Positions 28,834-37,936 of a stretch of DNA of 64,000 nucleotides are shown piece by piece; positions within the stretch are counted from its first letter, which is position 1; the number at the start of each line of letters is the position of its first letter. The translations under genes and the position numbers were made by a program. The stretch is from Williamsia sp. CHRR-6 (lineage in GTDB: Bacteria > Actinomycetota > Actinomycetes > Mycobacteriales > Mycobacteriaceae), in assembly GCF_018474015.1 (NCBI RefSeq), contig NZ_JAHCSG010000001.1, positions 682,001 to 746,000 on the forward strand, in the 5' to 3' direction. Below the pieces are notes generated by a model that searched no databases, was not told where the DNA came from, and saw only the letters and a list, made by a program, of their open reading frames with translations.

Positions 28834-29946
28834 GTGACAGAACCCGACCCGACCCAGCCCGCCGGCACCGGACCTCTGTCGGGGGTGAGGGTGGTCGAGT
28901 TCGCCGGCATCGGACCTGGACCACACGCGGCCATGCTCCTTGCCGACCTGGGTGCGCAGGTGGTGCGGGTGCAGCGGGCGGGGTCGCTCCCGATCGCCGG
29001 CGCCCCGGCAGATCAGTTGCTGCGTGGTCGATTCGCGGTCGTGGAAGCCGACCTCAAGTCCCCCGCCGACCGGGAGCAGGTCGTCGGTCTCGTGACTCGG
29101 GCCGATGTGATCCTCGAGGGATTCCGCCCCGGGGTGATGGAGCGCCTCGGTCTGGGCCCCGACGATCTGTTGGCGGTCAACCCTGGCCTGATCTACGGCC
29201 GGATGACCGGGTGGGGACAAGACGGCCCGCTGGCCCAACGCGCGGGACACGACATGAACTACCTGTCGCTGACCGGCCTGCTGCACGCGATCGGCCGAGC
29301 AGGGGAACGGCCCGTCCCCCCGTTGAACCTGGCCGCGGACTTCGGTGGTGGCTCGATGTTCCTCGTCTTCGGGGTGCTCGCGGCGCTGGTGGAGCGCAAC
29401 CGTTCCGGCGCAGGACAGGTGGTGGACGCGGCCATGGTCGACGGCGCTTCGGTTCTGGGACAGATGATGTGGGCGTTTCGTGGTCTGGGCATGTGGCGCG
29501 ACACCCGCGGGGTGAACATGCTCGACACCGGCGCCCCCTACTACGACGTGTACGAGACCTCCGACGGCAAATACATGGCGGTGGGTGCGATCGAGCCGCA
29601 GTTCTACGCCGCCCTGGTGCACGGGCTCGGGCTCACCGACACCGACCTTCCCGGCCAGAATGACGTGGCCCGCTGGCCCGAACTGCGCCAGATCCTGACC
29701 ACGACGTTCGCCACCCGCACCCGCGACGAGTGGGCTGCGGTGTTCGACGGCACCGACGCCTGCACCACCCCGGTCCTCACCTTCGCCGAGGCACCGACAC
29801 ATCCACACATGGCTGCACGAGCCAACCTCGTCGAACTCGACGGCGTGACCCAGGCCGCCGTGGCACCACGGTTCTCCCGAACCGTGCCCGGCACTCCGAC
29901 GCCGCCGGTACGCACGGCCACCGACCCGGCCACCATCTGGGTCTGA
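28834..29946 (+). CDS. Alpha-methylacyl-CoA racemase (CaiB/BaiF family III)
   Basis: 370 residues from GTG 28834, after AGGTGA. The opening [21 protein letters not shown] and the pair His139 (QRAGHD) and Asp169 (LAADFGG), 30 residues apart, match the catalytic His and Asp of mycobacterial MCR. This points to a racemase rather than a CoA-transferase. Such enzymes invert the 2-methyl centre of branched acyl-CoAs, including sterol side-chain intermediates. The KshB-like reductase follows 101 bp downstream on the same strand, which supports a sterol context. Confidence 0.88.
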   Translation: MTEPDPTQPAGTGPLSGVRVVEFAGIGPGPHAAMLLADLGAQVVRVQRAGSLPIAGAPADQLLRGRFAVVEADLKSPADREQVVGLVTRADVILEGFRPGVMERLGLGPDDLLAVNPGLIYGRMTGWGQDGPLAQRAGHDMNYLSLTGLLHAIGRAGERPVPPLNLAADFGGGSMFLVFGVLAALVERNRSGAGQVVDAAMVDGASVLGQMMWAFRGLGMWRDTRGVNMLDTGAPYYDVYETSDGKYMAVGAIEPQFYAALVHGLGLTDTDLPGQNDVARWPELRQILTTTFATRTRDEWAAVFDGTDACTTPVLTFAEAPTHPHMAARANLVELDGVTQAAVAPRFSRTVPGTPTPPVRTATDPATIWV

Positions 29947-30047
29947 CCGCACGGCCGAGCGCCGCGTCCCTGACGCGGCCCGTCGGCCCTGTGGCTGTCC
30001 GCCGGCCCAGTCGCTACGCGCCGCCCCTGTCGCTACGCTCGGACTCG

Positions 30048-31154
30048 ATGAGCACCACAGCACCGACGCACTCTCGCCGCAGCGCCATCCTGACCGTCAC
30101 CGATGTCGTCGCCGAGACCCCCCTGGCCACCTCGCTCACCTTCGAGGTACCCACCGAGGCGATCGACCGCTTCGGTTACGCACCCGGACAGTTTTTGACG
30201 TTACGGATCCCCAGCGAACGCACGGGATCGGTGGCACGCAGCTATTCGCTGTCGTCGTCGCCGTTCGACGATCCGCGACCGACCGTCACCATCAAGCGCA
30301 CCGATGGCGGGTATGCGTCGAACTGGTTGTGCGACAACATCTGTGTGGGCGATCAGATCGAGTCGTTGCCGCCCGCAGGGGTGTTCACCCCGCGTGATCT
30401 CGACGTGCCGTTGCTGCTGATCGCCGGGGGCAGCGGGGTGACCCCCATCATGTCGATCCTCACCGCCGCCCTGTCCCAGGGCCACGCGCCGATCACGATG
30501 GTCTACGCCAACCGCAGCGCCGATGACGTGATCTTCGCCGACCGACTCGATGCGCTGACCGCCGCGAACCCCGACCGGCTGACCGTCGTGCACTGGCCGG
30601 CCGATCAGCGGGGCCTGCCCACCGCAGCCGCATTGGCGCCGGTGCTACGGCCTCACCGCGACCGCGAGGTGTTCCTGTGCGGACCGGCCCCGTTCATGGA
30701 GGTGACCCGAACGGCGTTGTCCGACATCGGCGTAGAGCGCGCAGCAATCCACACCGAGGTCTACCTGTCACTGACCGGTGACCCGTTCACCGACCCGGCC
30801 CCGACGGCATCGGACACGACCGGAACCGGCACTGACACTCCCGGTATCGACACCGCTGACGCCCCCGGGACTGACACGGCCGACGCCGCGAAAGTGGCCG
30901 TGGAACTCGACGGCACGGTGCACCAGCTCGACTGGCCGCGCGACCAGACGCTGGTCGAGGTGATGCTCGCCGCAGGGATCGACGTCCCGTATTCCTGCCA
31001 GGCCGGCGAGTGCGGATCGTGCACCGCCACCATCAGCGCGGGCACGGTGGAGATGACAGCATGTGAGGCGCTGGACCCCGACGACGTGGCCGACGGTTAC
31101 ATCCTGGGTTGCCAGGCCCGGCCCACCGCCGACCGGATCGAGATCGCGTTCTGA
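30048..31154 (+). CDS. KshB/HmpA-like oxygenase reductase (FAD, NAD, 2Fe-2S)
   Basis: 368 residues. The N-terminal FAD domain has RSYSLSSSP, the NAD domain has GGSGVTP and LCGPAPFM, and a C-terminal plant-type ferredoxin has CQAGECGSC plus a later LGCQA cysteine. This order (FAD-NAD-2Fe-2S) is that of KshB, the reductase of 3-ketosteroid 9-alpha-hydroxylase, and of PaaE-type reductases. It passes electrons from NADH to a Rieske oxygenase, which is not in the window. Between the NAD and ferredoxin domains (~243-283) is a Thr/Asp/Ala/Gly-rich linker with repeats such as TDTPGIDTADAPGTDTADA, longer than I expect for KshB. The start ATG 30048 was chosen because the homology begins just after it. 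Confidence 0.85.
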   Translation: MSTTAPTHSRRSAILTVTDVVAETPLATSLTFEVPTEAIDRFGYAPGQFLTLRIPSERTGSVARSYSLSSSPFDDPRPTVTIKRTDGGYASNWLCDNICVGDQIESLPPAGVFTPRDLDVPLLLIAGGSGVTPIMSILTAALSQGHAPITMVYANRSADDVIFADRLDALTAANPDRLTVVHWPADQRGLPTAAALAPVLRPHRDREVFLCGPAPFMEVTRTALSDIGVERAAIHTEVYLSLTGDPFTDPAPTASDTTGTGTDTPGIDTADAPGTDTADAAKVAVELDGTVHQLDWPRDQTLVEVMLAAGIDVPYSCQAGECGSCTATISAGTVEMTACEALDPDDVADGYILGCQARPTADRIEIAF

Positions 31155-31177
31155 ATCAGGCCGGAGGACAGCCTGAT
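31155..31177. terminator. Hairpin between converging reductase genes
   Basis: atcaggc (31155-31161) pairs with gcctgat (31171-31177) across a nine-base loop, directly after the plus-strand stop and just before the minus-strand stop at 31188. Its position fits a shared terminator; the stem is short. Confidence 0.55.
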
Positions 31178-31187
31178 CCGGCCACTA

Positions 31188-32378
31188 TCAGAGCAGATCG
31201 GCGATCGGTGGTCGCGCGGCCACGGTGGCCCGCATCTTCATCACCGCCCCGGCCCGACCGCCGCCCACCACGCCGGTGAGCACGCCGTCGCGGTGAAAGT
31301 AGGCCAGGAACTTGTCCCCGTCGGAATCGACGATATGAACCTCATCGTCGGCCGACGGATCGCCCAGGCTCTGGATCTTCAGATCGAACTGATCGGTCCA
31401 AAAGTACGGCACCCCAAGCACACTCGGAGCCAGATCGGTACCCGCGATGGCGTCGGCGACCACCTTGGCCTCCTCGACCACATGGTTCCAGTGCTCCACC
31501 CGGCGCACCCGACTGCCGTCGGCGCGGGCCCAGTTGGCCACGTCGCCGAGGGCGTAGATGTGCTTGCGAGACGTGAGACCCTGTGTATCGCAGGCGATCC
31601 CACCGGCCAGCGAGGCGTCGGCCAGCTCTAGACCCAGCTTCTCGGCCACCGCGGTCGTCGGAGTGGACCCGATGCCCACGACCACCAGGTCGGTGGCCAG
31701 GGTGGTGCCGTTGTCGAGCACCACCGCGGTGACCGCCCCGTCGGACACGTCGATGCGTTCGATGCCCACGCCGGTACGCACCCCCACTCCCCGACTGGTG
31801 TGCAGCTGCGCCACCCGGGAACCGATCACCGGACCCAACGCGGCATACAGCGGGGTGGGCGCAGGCTCGACGATGGTGACCTGGGTACCCAACGACTGCA
31901 GTGAGGCGGCCACCTCGCAACCGATGAACCCGGCGCCCACGACCACCGCCGACACCCCGGGCCCGGCGGCCTCACGCAGGGCGACGGCGTCGTCCTGGGT
32001 GCGCAGCACGTGAACCCCGCGCACCTGCTGCGTGCCGGGGAGATACCGGGCGTCGAGGCCGGTGGCCAGCACCAGGGTGTCGAAGTCGAGGGTCGTCCCG
32101 GAGGCGAGAGTGACGGTGCCCGCGTCGGCATCAGCGTCGACGACCTCCGCATCGAGCAGCAACGTCACGTCGTTGTCTGCGTACCACCCCTGCGGCTTGA
32201 GCTCGACGATGTCGCGGTCACCGCGCAGCACCGCCTTCGACAGCGGCGGCCGGTCGTATGGTGCATGACGTTCGCGGCTGACCAGCGTGATCGGATCGGA
32301 AAACCCTGCCAGCCTGAGGTTCTCGGCCACTCGTGCGCCACCCAGCCCGGCTCCGACGATGACCACGGCGTTACCCAT
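31188..32378 (-). CDS. FAD-dependent ferredoxin/rubredoxin reductase (putidaredoxin-reductase-like)
   Basis: 396 residues with two dinucleotide-binding motifs: GAGLGGARVAENLR at the N-terminus for FAD and GAGFIGCEVAASL in the middle for NAD(P)H. It also has ERHAPYDRPPLSK, typical of the oxygenase-coupled reductases (CamA, ThcD, BphA4). It reduces a small ferredoxin or rubredoxin that feeds a P450 or oxygenase. No ferredoxin is next to it; the P450 at 38.6-39.9 kb is a possible distant client. The ribosome site GGAGAAG precedes ATG 32378. Confidence 0.9.
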   Translation of the reverse strand: MGNAVVIVGAGLGGARVAENLRLAGFSDPITLVSRERHAPYDRPPLSKAVLRGDRDIVELKPQGWYADNDVTLLLDAEVVDADADAGTVTLASGTTLDFDTLVLATGLDARYLPGTQQVRGVHVLRTQDDAVALREAAGPGVSAVVVGAGFIGCEVAASLQSLGTQVTIVEPAPTPLYAALGPVIGSRVAQLHTSRGVGVRTGVGIERIDVSDGAVTAVVLDNGTTLATDLVVVGIGSTPTTAVAEKLGLELADASLAGGIACDTQGLTSRKHIYALGDVANWARADGSRVRRVEHWNHVVEEAKVVADAIAGTDLAPSVLGVPYFWTDQFDLKIQSLGDPSADDEVHIVDSDGDKFLAYFHRDGVLTGVVGGGRAGAVMKMRATVAARPPIADLL

Positions 32379-32487
32379 GAGCGCTTCTCCTCACAATCGA
32401 CTGACCTGCGGCCGACTCTACGCAACCGTCCCGCCTGCGCGAGAACACCTCCGCGTCCACCTCAGCCACCACAGGTCGGCGTCCGCC

Positions 32488-35400
32488 TCAGCGACGACAC
32501 GGCGGGTCGTAGGCCTGCCCGGGCAGGTAACGCTGCCATTCGGTCTCGGTGATCGCAGCGGTGCCCGACGAGCACACCGAGGCGGCGATCGCCTCGGCGT
32601 CCAGCGCCCACGACTGGATGACCCCGGCGGCACCGGCGGCCAACACGGTGCGGTCGTCGGGCCCGAACATCACGTCGTAGATCCGGCCGGGGTAGGCCTG
32701 CAGGCGGTACTTCTCCACCGGATGTCCGCGGCGACTCACGTCCCACACCCACACCTGATTGTCGGCTCCGCCGACGGCGACGAGTCGACCGTCGCGCGAG
32801 AACGTGGCGCCGTAGATGGTGCTCGACGGTCCGGTCATCTCGCTGGTGACCACCGGCGTGGTGGGTCTGGAGATGTCGATGATCTTCACCTGCCGGGTGG
32901 CCGAGGACACCACCAGCGACCGCTGATCGGGACTGAACCGGGCGGCCAAGGCAAGGGTGGCGAACAGCTGCTGCCGGAACAGGATTCGGGGTCGGCGAGG
33001 ATCGGAGAGGTCGATCAGCAAGACCGCGCCGCGATCGGTCGTCACGACCGCCCGGCGCCCATCGGCCGACATGGCCGCCCACGCGGGGCCGTTGCCCGTC
33101 CCGACGTCGACGGTCGAGACGGTCGTCGGGCGACTGGGATCGGTCACGTCGAGTACCGCGACGCTCGACGAGGCCAGGGTCGCCGCCACCGCAAGATTCG
33201 ATCGGGTGCTGACGTCGACCGTCTCCACCAGGCCGGGTACCGCGGCCACGCCCGGCCCGGCCAGCACCGGCCGCGTCGGATCGGAGTAGTCACCGAAGTA
33301 GACCCGACCGTCGACACCACCGACCACGGCCAGCCGCCCGTCGGCCGAATACGACAGGGACGTGAACTTCGTACCCGCGGGGGCGGAAAGCAATGGCCCG
33401 CGCGACTGCAAGTCTGCTCCCGGGCCTACCCGCCACTGCGACAGCGATCCGTCGGTGCGGGCGTTGCCTGTGATCAGCGCGGTGCCGTCGCCGGTGAACG
33501 CGAACTGGAAGCTCTGATCGACCGCGGACTGCACGCCTGGTCGCGCGGCCGGCCAGACACGCAGGGCCCCGTCCTCAGACACCGAGGCGATCCGCTCGCC
33601 GACATAGACCGCCGAGGTGACCACCGCACCGGCCCGCAGTGCCTGAGGGCCGGCGATGCCCGTGCGGTCGACGACGCGAACGGTGTTGTCCGAGCTGGCC
33701 CCCAGTAGGTGGCTACCGTCCGGGCTGTAGTCCACCGCGTTGACGTAGCTGCCGAAATCGGAGTAGTCCTCGACGAGTCGGGGTCGCGCTGGGTCACCGA
33801 TGTCGTAGACCCTCATGTCTCGCGACTTCAGACCCACCGCGATCTCGGGGCGCTGCGGCGCAAAGGCGATGTCGGTCGCGACGATGTTGCTCGATCCTGG
33901 CAACGGAACCGTGGCGAGTACGCGCAGTTGGTCACCGGCGACGTCGTAGAGCTCGAACCGTTGCTTTCCACTGGCCCCGGCCAGCCGTCGCCCGTCGGGT
34001 GAGAACGCCACCGCCGAACCGTCACCGGCCACGTCGGCAGGCACCCCCAGCCGAACCCACGGGGCCTGCGCCGTGGCGGGGATGCGGTAGACGACGATGC
34101 CGACGGTGTCGGCGGCCACCGCCAGCAGTTGCCCGCTCGGATCGACCTCGAGGTCACGCACTGCCGCCGAGATCGGCGGGGGCCCCGGAAGTTGTTTCGG
34201 CGCAGCCGGATCGGAGATGTCCCAGCGTTGCACCTCGGCCTGCCCGGCGACGTAGAGGGTGGCGCCATCGGGTGCAAACGACACCGCGTAGAGCTCCTTG
34301 TCCGGTTGCGCGCCGCCGAAGACACTCACCGGCCCGCTGCTGCGCGAGTCGGGACGGAACAGTCGGATCTTGTTGTCGGAGTTGACCACTGCCAGCAACG
34401 AATTGTCACGGTTGTGTGCCACGCGACTCGACCCCGGAGCGGTGAGGTGTCGAACCGGCAGTGGACCGGCGCTGCTGTCGACGAGCGCGGATCGGGCTTC
34501 CTCCGTCGGCGCGATGCGGTTGGCCACCATGGCCAGCTGCACCGACAGCGCCGGGTCGATGGCACGCTGTTGGTCGGCCACCGCCGCCAGGCGGGCGCTG
34601 AGCGCGTTCTTGCGCAACTGTTCGGCGGTGTTGCGTTGGGCGAGGGCATCCGAGCGGGCTGAGACGGCGAACCCTGCGGCCACCAACGCCAGCACCGCCG
34701 AGATGGTGGCCAGAAGTGCGATCGCACCCAGCACCCGGTTGCGCCGTTTCCCCTCCTGCTCGCTGCGATCCTGTTGCGCGCGAGCTCGATCCAGGAACCG
34801 CCGGTCGGCCGGATGGATGCGGCTGGCGTTCACCGGGTCGTCGGCGAAATCGGTGAAGATGTCCAGGCGTCCACCCCGGGGCAACAGGTCGTCGGTCTCG
34901 TCGGCCTCGGTCCACATCTCACGCGCCACCCGCAGACGCCGCAGGATCAGCAGGTTGCCGCGATCGTCGTCGATCCAGGCGGCCAGCCGGGGCCACGCGC
35001 TCAGCAGCGCCTCGTGGGTCAGTTCGGCGTGGGTGTCGGACACCGTGACCAGTCGCGCCGAGGCGAACAGGTTCACCACCCGCGCCGCTCGCCGTTGCCG
35101 CACGTCGAGCCGTTCGACGTCGACGGCGGCGGTGCCCTCGATGCCCAACTCGGCGAGCTCGGCGCGCCGCCGCGACGCGAAGTCCTCGTCGACGTGGGTC
35201 ATGGCCAACAGTTGCCGCCGCGCCACCACCTTCTCGGCATAGTCCAACCCCGAGTACACCCGTTCGGCTGTCTGCTCCACCGCGCCGCGAATACCACCGG
35301 TGGCGAGGTAGTCGGCCACCGTCAGGCGACGCCGATCCGAACGCGACCAGGTGGCGTGCAGGGCATGCGAGAGCAGCGGCAGCGCTCCGGTGCCGGTACC

Positions 35401-36354
35401 ACGCTCGGCCCCGGGACGTAGATCGGCGAGCATCAGGTCGACCAGGCCGTCGCCCAACTCCAACCCCGCCTTGTGTGCCGGAGCGGTGATCACCTCACGT
35501 AACTGCTTCTCCCCCAGCGCAGGCACCAGGACGTGGGCGTTCTGCAGGGCGTAGGTCAGTCGCGGGCTCGACGCGATGGACCCGTAGAAGTCCGCGCGGA
35601 TCGCGGTCACCACCACCAGCCGCGGCACGGTGTCGGCAAAAGCGATGATGGCCTCGGTCAACGCGCCGCGCACCACCCGATCCGATGTCTGGGTCCACAG
35701 CTCCTCGAGCTGATCGATGGCGACGATCACCGGACCCGTGCCCTCCGACAGCGACTCGCGCGCCGCCTCGAACGCCGCCAGCGGGTCACGACCTGGGCTG
35801 AACAGCAGGTGCCGCCACTGTTCGAACGGTCCAGGCAGGCCGGTCTGCGACAGCAATCCAGCACGCAGCACCGACGACTTGCCCGCACCGGATGCCCCCA
35901 CCAGGGTGACCACCGGCACCTTCGGTCCGTCGACCAGGGCGGCGGTCGGGTTCTCGGCCTGTTCGAGCACCGTGGCGGCCACCAGATCCACGATGTCCTC
36001 ACGTCCGAAGAACCAGTCTCGGTCGCCGATCCCGAAAGCCTCGAAACCACGGTAGGGCGGCGGGGTGACCGTCGGCGAGGGCCTGCGGTTGTTGCGGCGA
36101 CGAACCCCCTCGGCGGCGAACACCCAGGCGTCCTGCTCCTGCGGATCACTCACCCCACACACCGCGAGGACCCTGCGGAACGGTTCGAGGTTGGCCCCTC
36201 CCGGCACGTGATTGCCCGAGAACCACCCCGACACCGTCCCGAAGATCGCATCCGCGTTGGTGGCGACCTGCCGGATGGACAACCCGGCCTCGGTGCGTAG
36301 CTCGGTCAGCCCCCGCGCCAGGTCCTCATGTGTGCGGACCTCGTCTGGCCTCAT
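32488..36354 (-). CDS. XRE-HTH / nSTAND1 NTPase / WD40 repeat protein
   Basis: 1,288 residues. Residues ~8-70 are an XRE-type helix-turn-helix. An nSTAND1 NTPase follows, with Walker A GASGAGKS (153-160) and Walker B VIVAIDQLEELW (~209-220). A membrane segment lies near 541-563 (LGAIALLATISAVLALVAAG) with a coiled LAQRNTAEQLRKNALSARL stretch after it. The last ~630 residues are WD40-like blades (SPDG and FSPD repeats, VWDVS). Proteins with this layout are signal-triggered switches whose ligand is unknown; some STAND relatives act in stress or phage defence. The start ATG 36354 has AGGAG upstream; a longer frame exists but lacks support. It is divergent from the small LuxR-type gene. Confidence 0.88.
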   Translation of the reverse strand: MRPDEVRTHEDLARGLTELRTEAGLSIRQVATNADAIFGTVSGWFSGNHVPGGANLEPFRRVLAVCGVSDPQEQDAWVFAAEGVRRRNNRRPSPTVTPPPYRGFEAFGIGDRDWFFGREDIVDLVAATVLEQAENPTAALVDGPKVPVVTLVGASGAGKSSVLRAGLLSQTGLPGPFEQWRHLLFSPGRDPLAAFEAARESLSEGTGPVIVAIDQLEELWTQTSDRVVRGALTEAIIAFADTVPRLVVVTAIRADFYGSIASSPRLTYALQNAHVLVPALGEKQLREVITAPAHKAGLELGDGLVDLMLADLRPGAERGTGTGALPLLSHALHATWSRSDRRRLTVADYLATGGIRGAVEQTAERVYSGLDYAEKVVARRQLLAMTHVDEDFASRRRAELAELGIEGTAAVDVERLDVRQRRAARVVNLFASARLVTVSDTHAELTHEALLSAWPRLAAWIDDDRGNLLILRRLRVAREMWTEADETDDLLPRGGRLDIFTDFADDPVNASRIHPADRRFLDRARAQQDRSEQEGKRRNRVLGAIALLATISAVLALVAAGFAVSARSDALAQRNTAEQLRKNALSARLAAVADQQRAIDPALSVQLAMVANRIAPTEEARSALVDSSAGPLPVRHLTAPGSSRVAHNRDNSLLAVVNSDNKIRLFRPDSRSSGPVSVFGGAQPDKELYAVSFAPDGATLYVAGQAEVQRWDISDPAAPKQLPGPPPISAAVRDLEVDPSGQLLAVAADTVGIVVYRIPATAQAPWVRLGVPADVAGDGSAVAFSPDGRRLAGASGKQRFELYDVAGDQLRVLATVPLPGSSNIVATDIAFAPQRPEIAVGLKSRDMRVYDIGDPARPRLVEDYSDFGSYVNAVDYSPDGSHLLGASSDNTVRVVDRTGIAGPQALRAGAVVTSAVYVGERIASVSEDGALRVWPAARPGVQSAVDQSFQFAFTGDGTALITGNARTDGSLSQWRVGPGADLQSRGPLLSAPAGTKFTSLSYSADGRLAVVGGVDGRVYFGDYSDPTRPVLAGPGVAAVPGLVETVDVSTRSNLAVAATLASSSVAVLDVTDPSRPTTVSTVDVGTGNGPAWAAMSADGRRAVVTTDRGAVLLIDLSDPRRPRILFRQQLFATLALAARFSPDQRSLVVSSATRQVKIIDISRPTTPVVTSEMTGPSSTIYGATFSRDGRLVAVGGADNQVWVWDVSRRGHPVEKYRLQAYPGRIYDVMFGPDDRTVLAAGAAGVIQSWALDAEAIAASVCSSGTAAITETEWQRYLPGQAYDPPCRR

Positions 36355-36392
36355 CGCAATGCACTCCTCTGAGCTGCGCAAACAGCGCCGAA

Positions 36393-36416
36393 TGTATGGA
36401 CCTGTGTATGGACCTG
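36393..36416. promoter_or_regulatory. Perfect 12-bp tandem repeat in a divergent promoter
   Basis: tgtatggacctg occurs twice head to tail (36393-36404, 36405-36416), between the start of the XRE-nSTAND-WD40 gene (36354) and the LuxR-type gene (36514). The place and size fit an operator for one of the two flanking DNA-binding proteins. Confidence 0.5.
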
Positions 36417-36513
36417 CCGAAAACTTGGCAACTAGCTGGCCGCCGATGGTCCTGCCCGAGATTATGGGCACCACCGCACGAGCGTGCGACGAAGGTCGAT
36501 GGAGGAATGTCTC

Positions 36514-36849
36514 ATGTCAGTTGCCCGCCCACTCGGGTCGACGTCATCTGCTCGGATCCCGGCCGGCGGCGACCCGCGCGCAGGTGCTCGATCGGGCGCG
36601 AATCTGCATCTGGTGTCCACCCGGGTGCCTGCCCTCTCCGATCGTGAGGTGGAGGTCCTGCTGGCCTGGCTGGCCGCCGAGTCCAAATCCGAGGCCGCCG
36701 ACGCGCTGTTCATCAGCGCCTCGACGGTCAACACCCACCTCACCCGGATCCGAGCCAAGTACAGCGCCGCGGCGCGACCGGCCCGATCGAAGGCCAGCCT
36801 GTTCGCCCGGGCCATCCAGGACGGCTACACCACCCTCGACGAATGGTGA
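36514..36849 (+). CDS. Small LuxR/GerE-type DNA-binding protein
   Basis: 111 residues from ATG 36514, preceded by GGAGGAA at a normal distance. After a ~35-residue leader it is only an HTH domain: LSDREVEVLLAWLAAES, then ADALFISASTVNTHLTRIRA. There is no receiver or ligand domain, so it may be constitutive or partnered. The divergent position and shared spacer suggest it works with the nSTAND protein, but this is inference. Confidence 0.8.
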   Translation: MSVARPLGSTSSARIPAGGDPRAGARSGANLHLVSTRVPALSDREVEVLLAWLAAESKSEAADALFISASTVNTHLTRIRAKYSAAARPARSKASLFARAIQDGYTTLDEW

Positions 36850-36890
36850 GGGCGTAGCCGACCCCGAGCGACGCCGCATCAGACAGCCGC

Positions 36891-36925
36891 GACGCCCCCC
36901 GCACCTGCTCGGTACGGGGGGCGTC
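36891..36925. terminator. GC-rich hairpin between converging genes
   Basis: A perfect 11-bp stem, gacgccccccg (36891-36901) with cggggggcgtc (36915-36925), and a 13-base loop. It lies between the LuxR-type gene and the converging SDR gene, so it probably ends both transcripts. There is no U-run, as is common in actinobacteria. Confidence 0.75.
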
Positions 36926-36972
36926 GTGGGCTTGTGGGGGCTCGCCCGACGGTGCCGGGGGTGCCGGTGGGA

Positions 36973-37842
36973 TCAGGGCGCGCCGGTGGGTTCCTGCTCG
37001 CCGGTGACCCGCTTGAGGTACTCCGCACGTTCGGTCTCGTCGTAGGACATGAACATCGTGTCGGTGCCGGTGAGCTTGAGGGTGGAGCGCTTGAACTTGC
37101 GCGGCAGCACCGAGTTGCCGTGCACCCACGCCAGCGAGGCGGGCACAGTTGCATGCATCTTCTTGCCCTCGATGCTGCGCAGCACCTGCGCGGCCACCTG
37201 CTCGGGGCTGACGGTCTGGATGAACTTGTTGGTCTTGATGCCCGAGATCAGTCCGGTGCGGGTGAACGTCGGGTTGACGGTCTTGATCGTGACTCCCTGG
37301 CCCGACAGTTCGGCGTCGGCGGATTCGGAGAACGCGATCACTCCGGCCTTGGCGCCGTTGTAGATGGTCAGCCCCGGCACGAACAATCGACCCGCCACCG
37401 AACCGATGTTGATCACCTGGCCACCTCCGCGCGGGATCATCCGCTTGGCGGCGAGCTGGGTTCCGATGACGACGCCGAGCAGGTCGATGTCGAAGTTGCG
37501 CTTGATCACGTTGAGGTCATAGTTGAGCAGCGGGCCGGTGGGCATGATGCCGGCGTTGTTGATCAGCACGTCGATCGGGCCGGCCACCTTCTCCACCTGA
37601 TCGAGGAACGCCTCGAAGGAGGTGGGGTCGGTGACGTCGACGACGAAACCGTCGCGACCGAGGTCGGCGTTGGCTTTACCCACGGCCTCGCCGTCGATGT
37701 CGCCGATGACCACGTTGGCGCCGGCGTCGAGCAGGGTGCGGGCGGTCTGGAACCCGATGCCGCGGGCGGCTCCGGTGATGGCGATGGTCAGGCCGCGGAC
37801 CTTGTCCTGTCGAACCTTGCCCGCTGCGGTCTTGTTGGCCAT
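36973..37842 (-). CDS. Short-chain dehydrogenase/reductase
   Basis: 289 residues with the classical SDR motifs: TGAARGIG (23-30) for cofactor, INNAG, and the catalytic YxxxK in IYNGAKAG. The Asp in VIGDIDGE after beta-2 favours NAD(H). The ribosome site GAGGAGAA precedes ATG 37842. It lies 94 bp after the TetR gene and may form one unit with P450 and TetR; M. tuberculosis has the same trio (Rv3057c SDR, Rv3058c TetR, Rv3059 cyp136), though with the P450 divergent. Substrate unknown. Confidence 0.88.
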   Translation of the reverse strand: MANKTAAGKVRQDKVRGLTIAITGAARGIGFQTARTLLDAGANVVIGDIDGEAVGKANADLGRDGFVVDVTDPTSFEAFLDQVEKVAGPIDVLINNAGIMPTGPLLNYDLNVIKRNFDIDLLGVVIGTQLAAKRMIPRGGGQVINIGSVAGRLFVPGLTIYNGAKAGVIAFSESADAELSGQGVTIKTVNPTFTRTGLISGIKTNKFIQTVSPEQVAAQVLRSIEGKKMHATVPASLAWVHGNSVLPRKFKRSTLKLTGTDTMFMSYDETERAEYLKRVTGEQEPTGAP

Positions 37843-37936
37843 GAGTCGTTCTCCTCGATAGGTGTGCGGATCCGATCCGCACGGGGGTGGGCCGGCATGG
37901 GCCGGGGTCTGTCGAACACCGGTGGCGACCAGCTGG

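Noticed and set aside
36355-36474. N-terminal extension of the XRE-nSTAND-WD40 protein to 36474
   Set aside because: It would translate the tandem repeat and lacks a ribosome site; ATG 36354 has AGGAG and begins just before the HTH.
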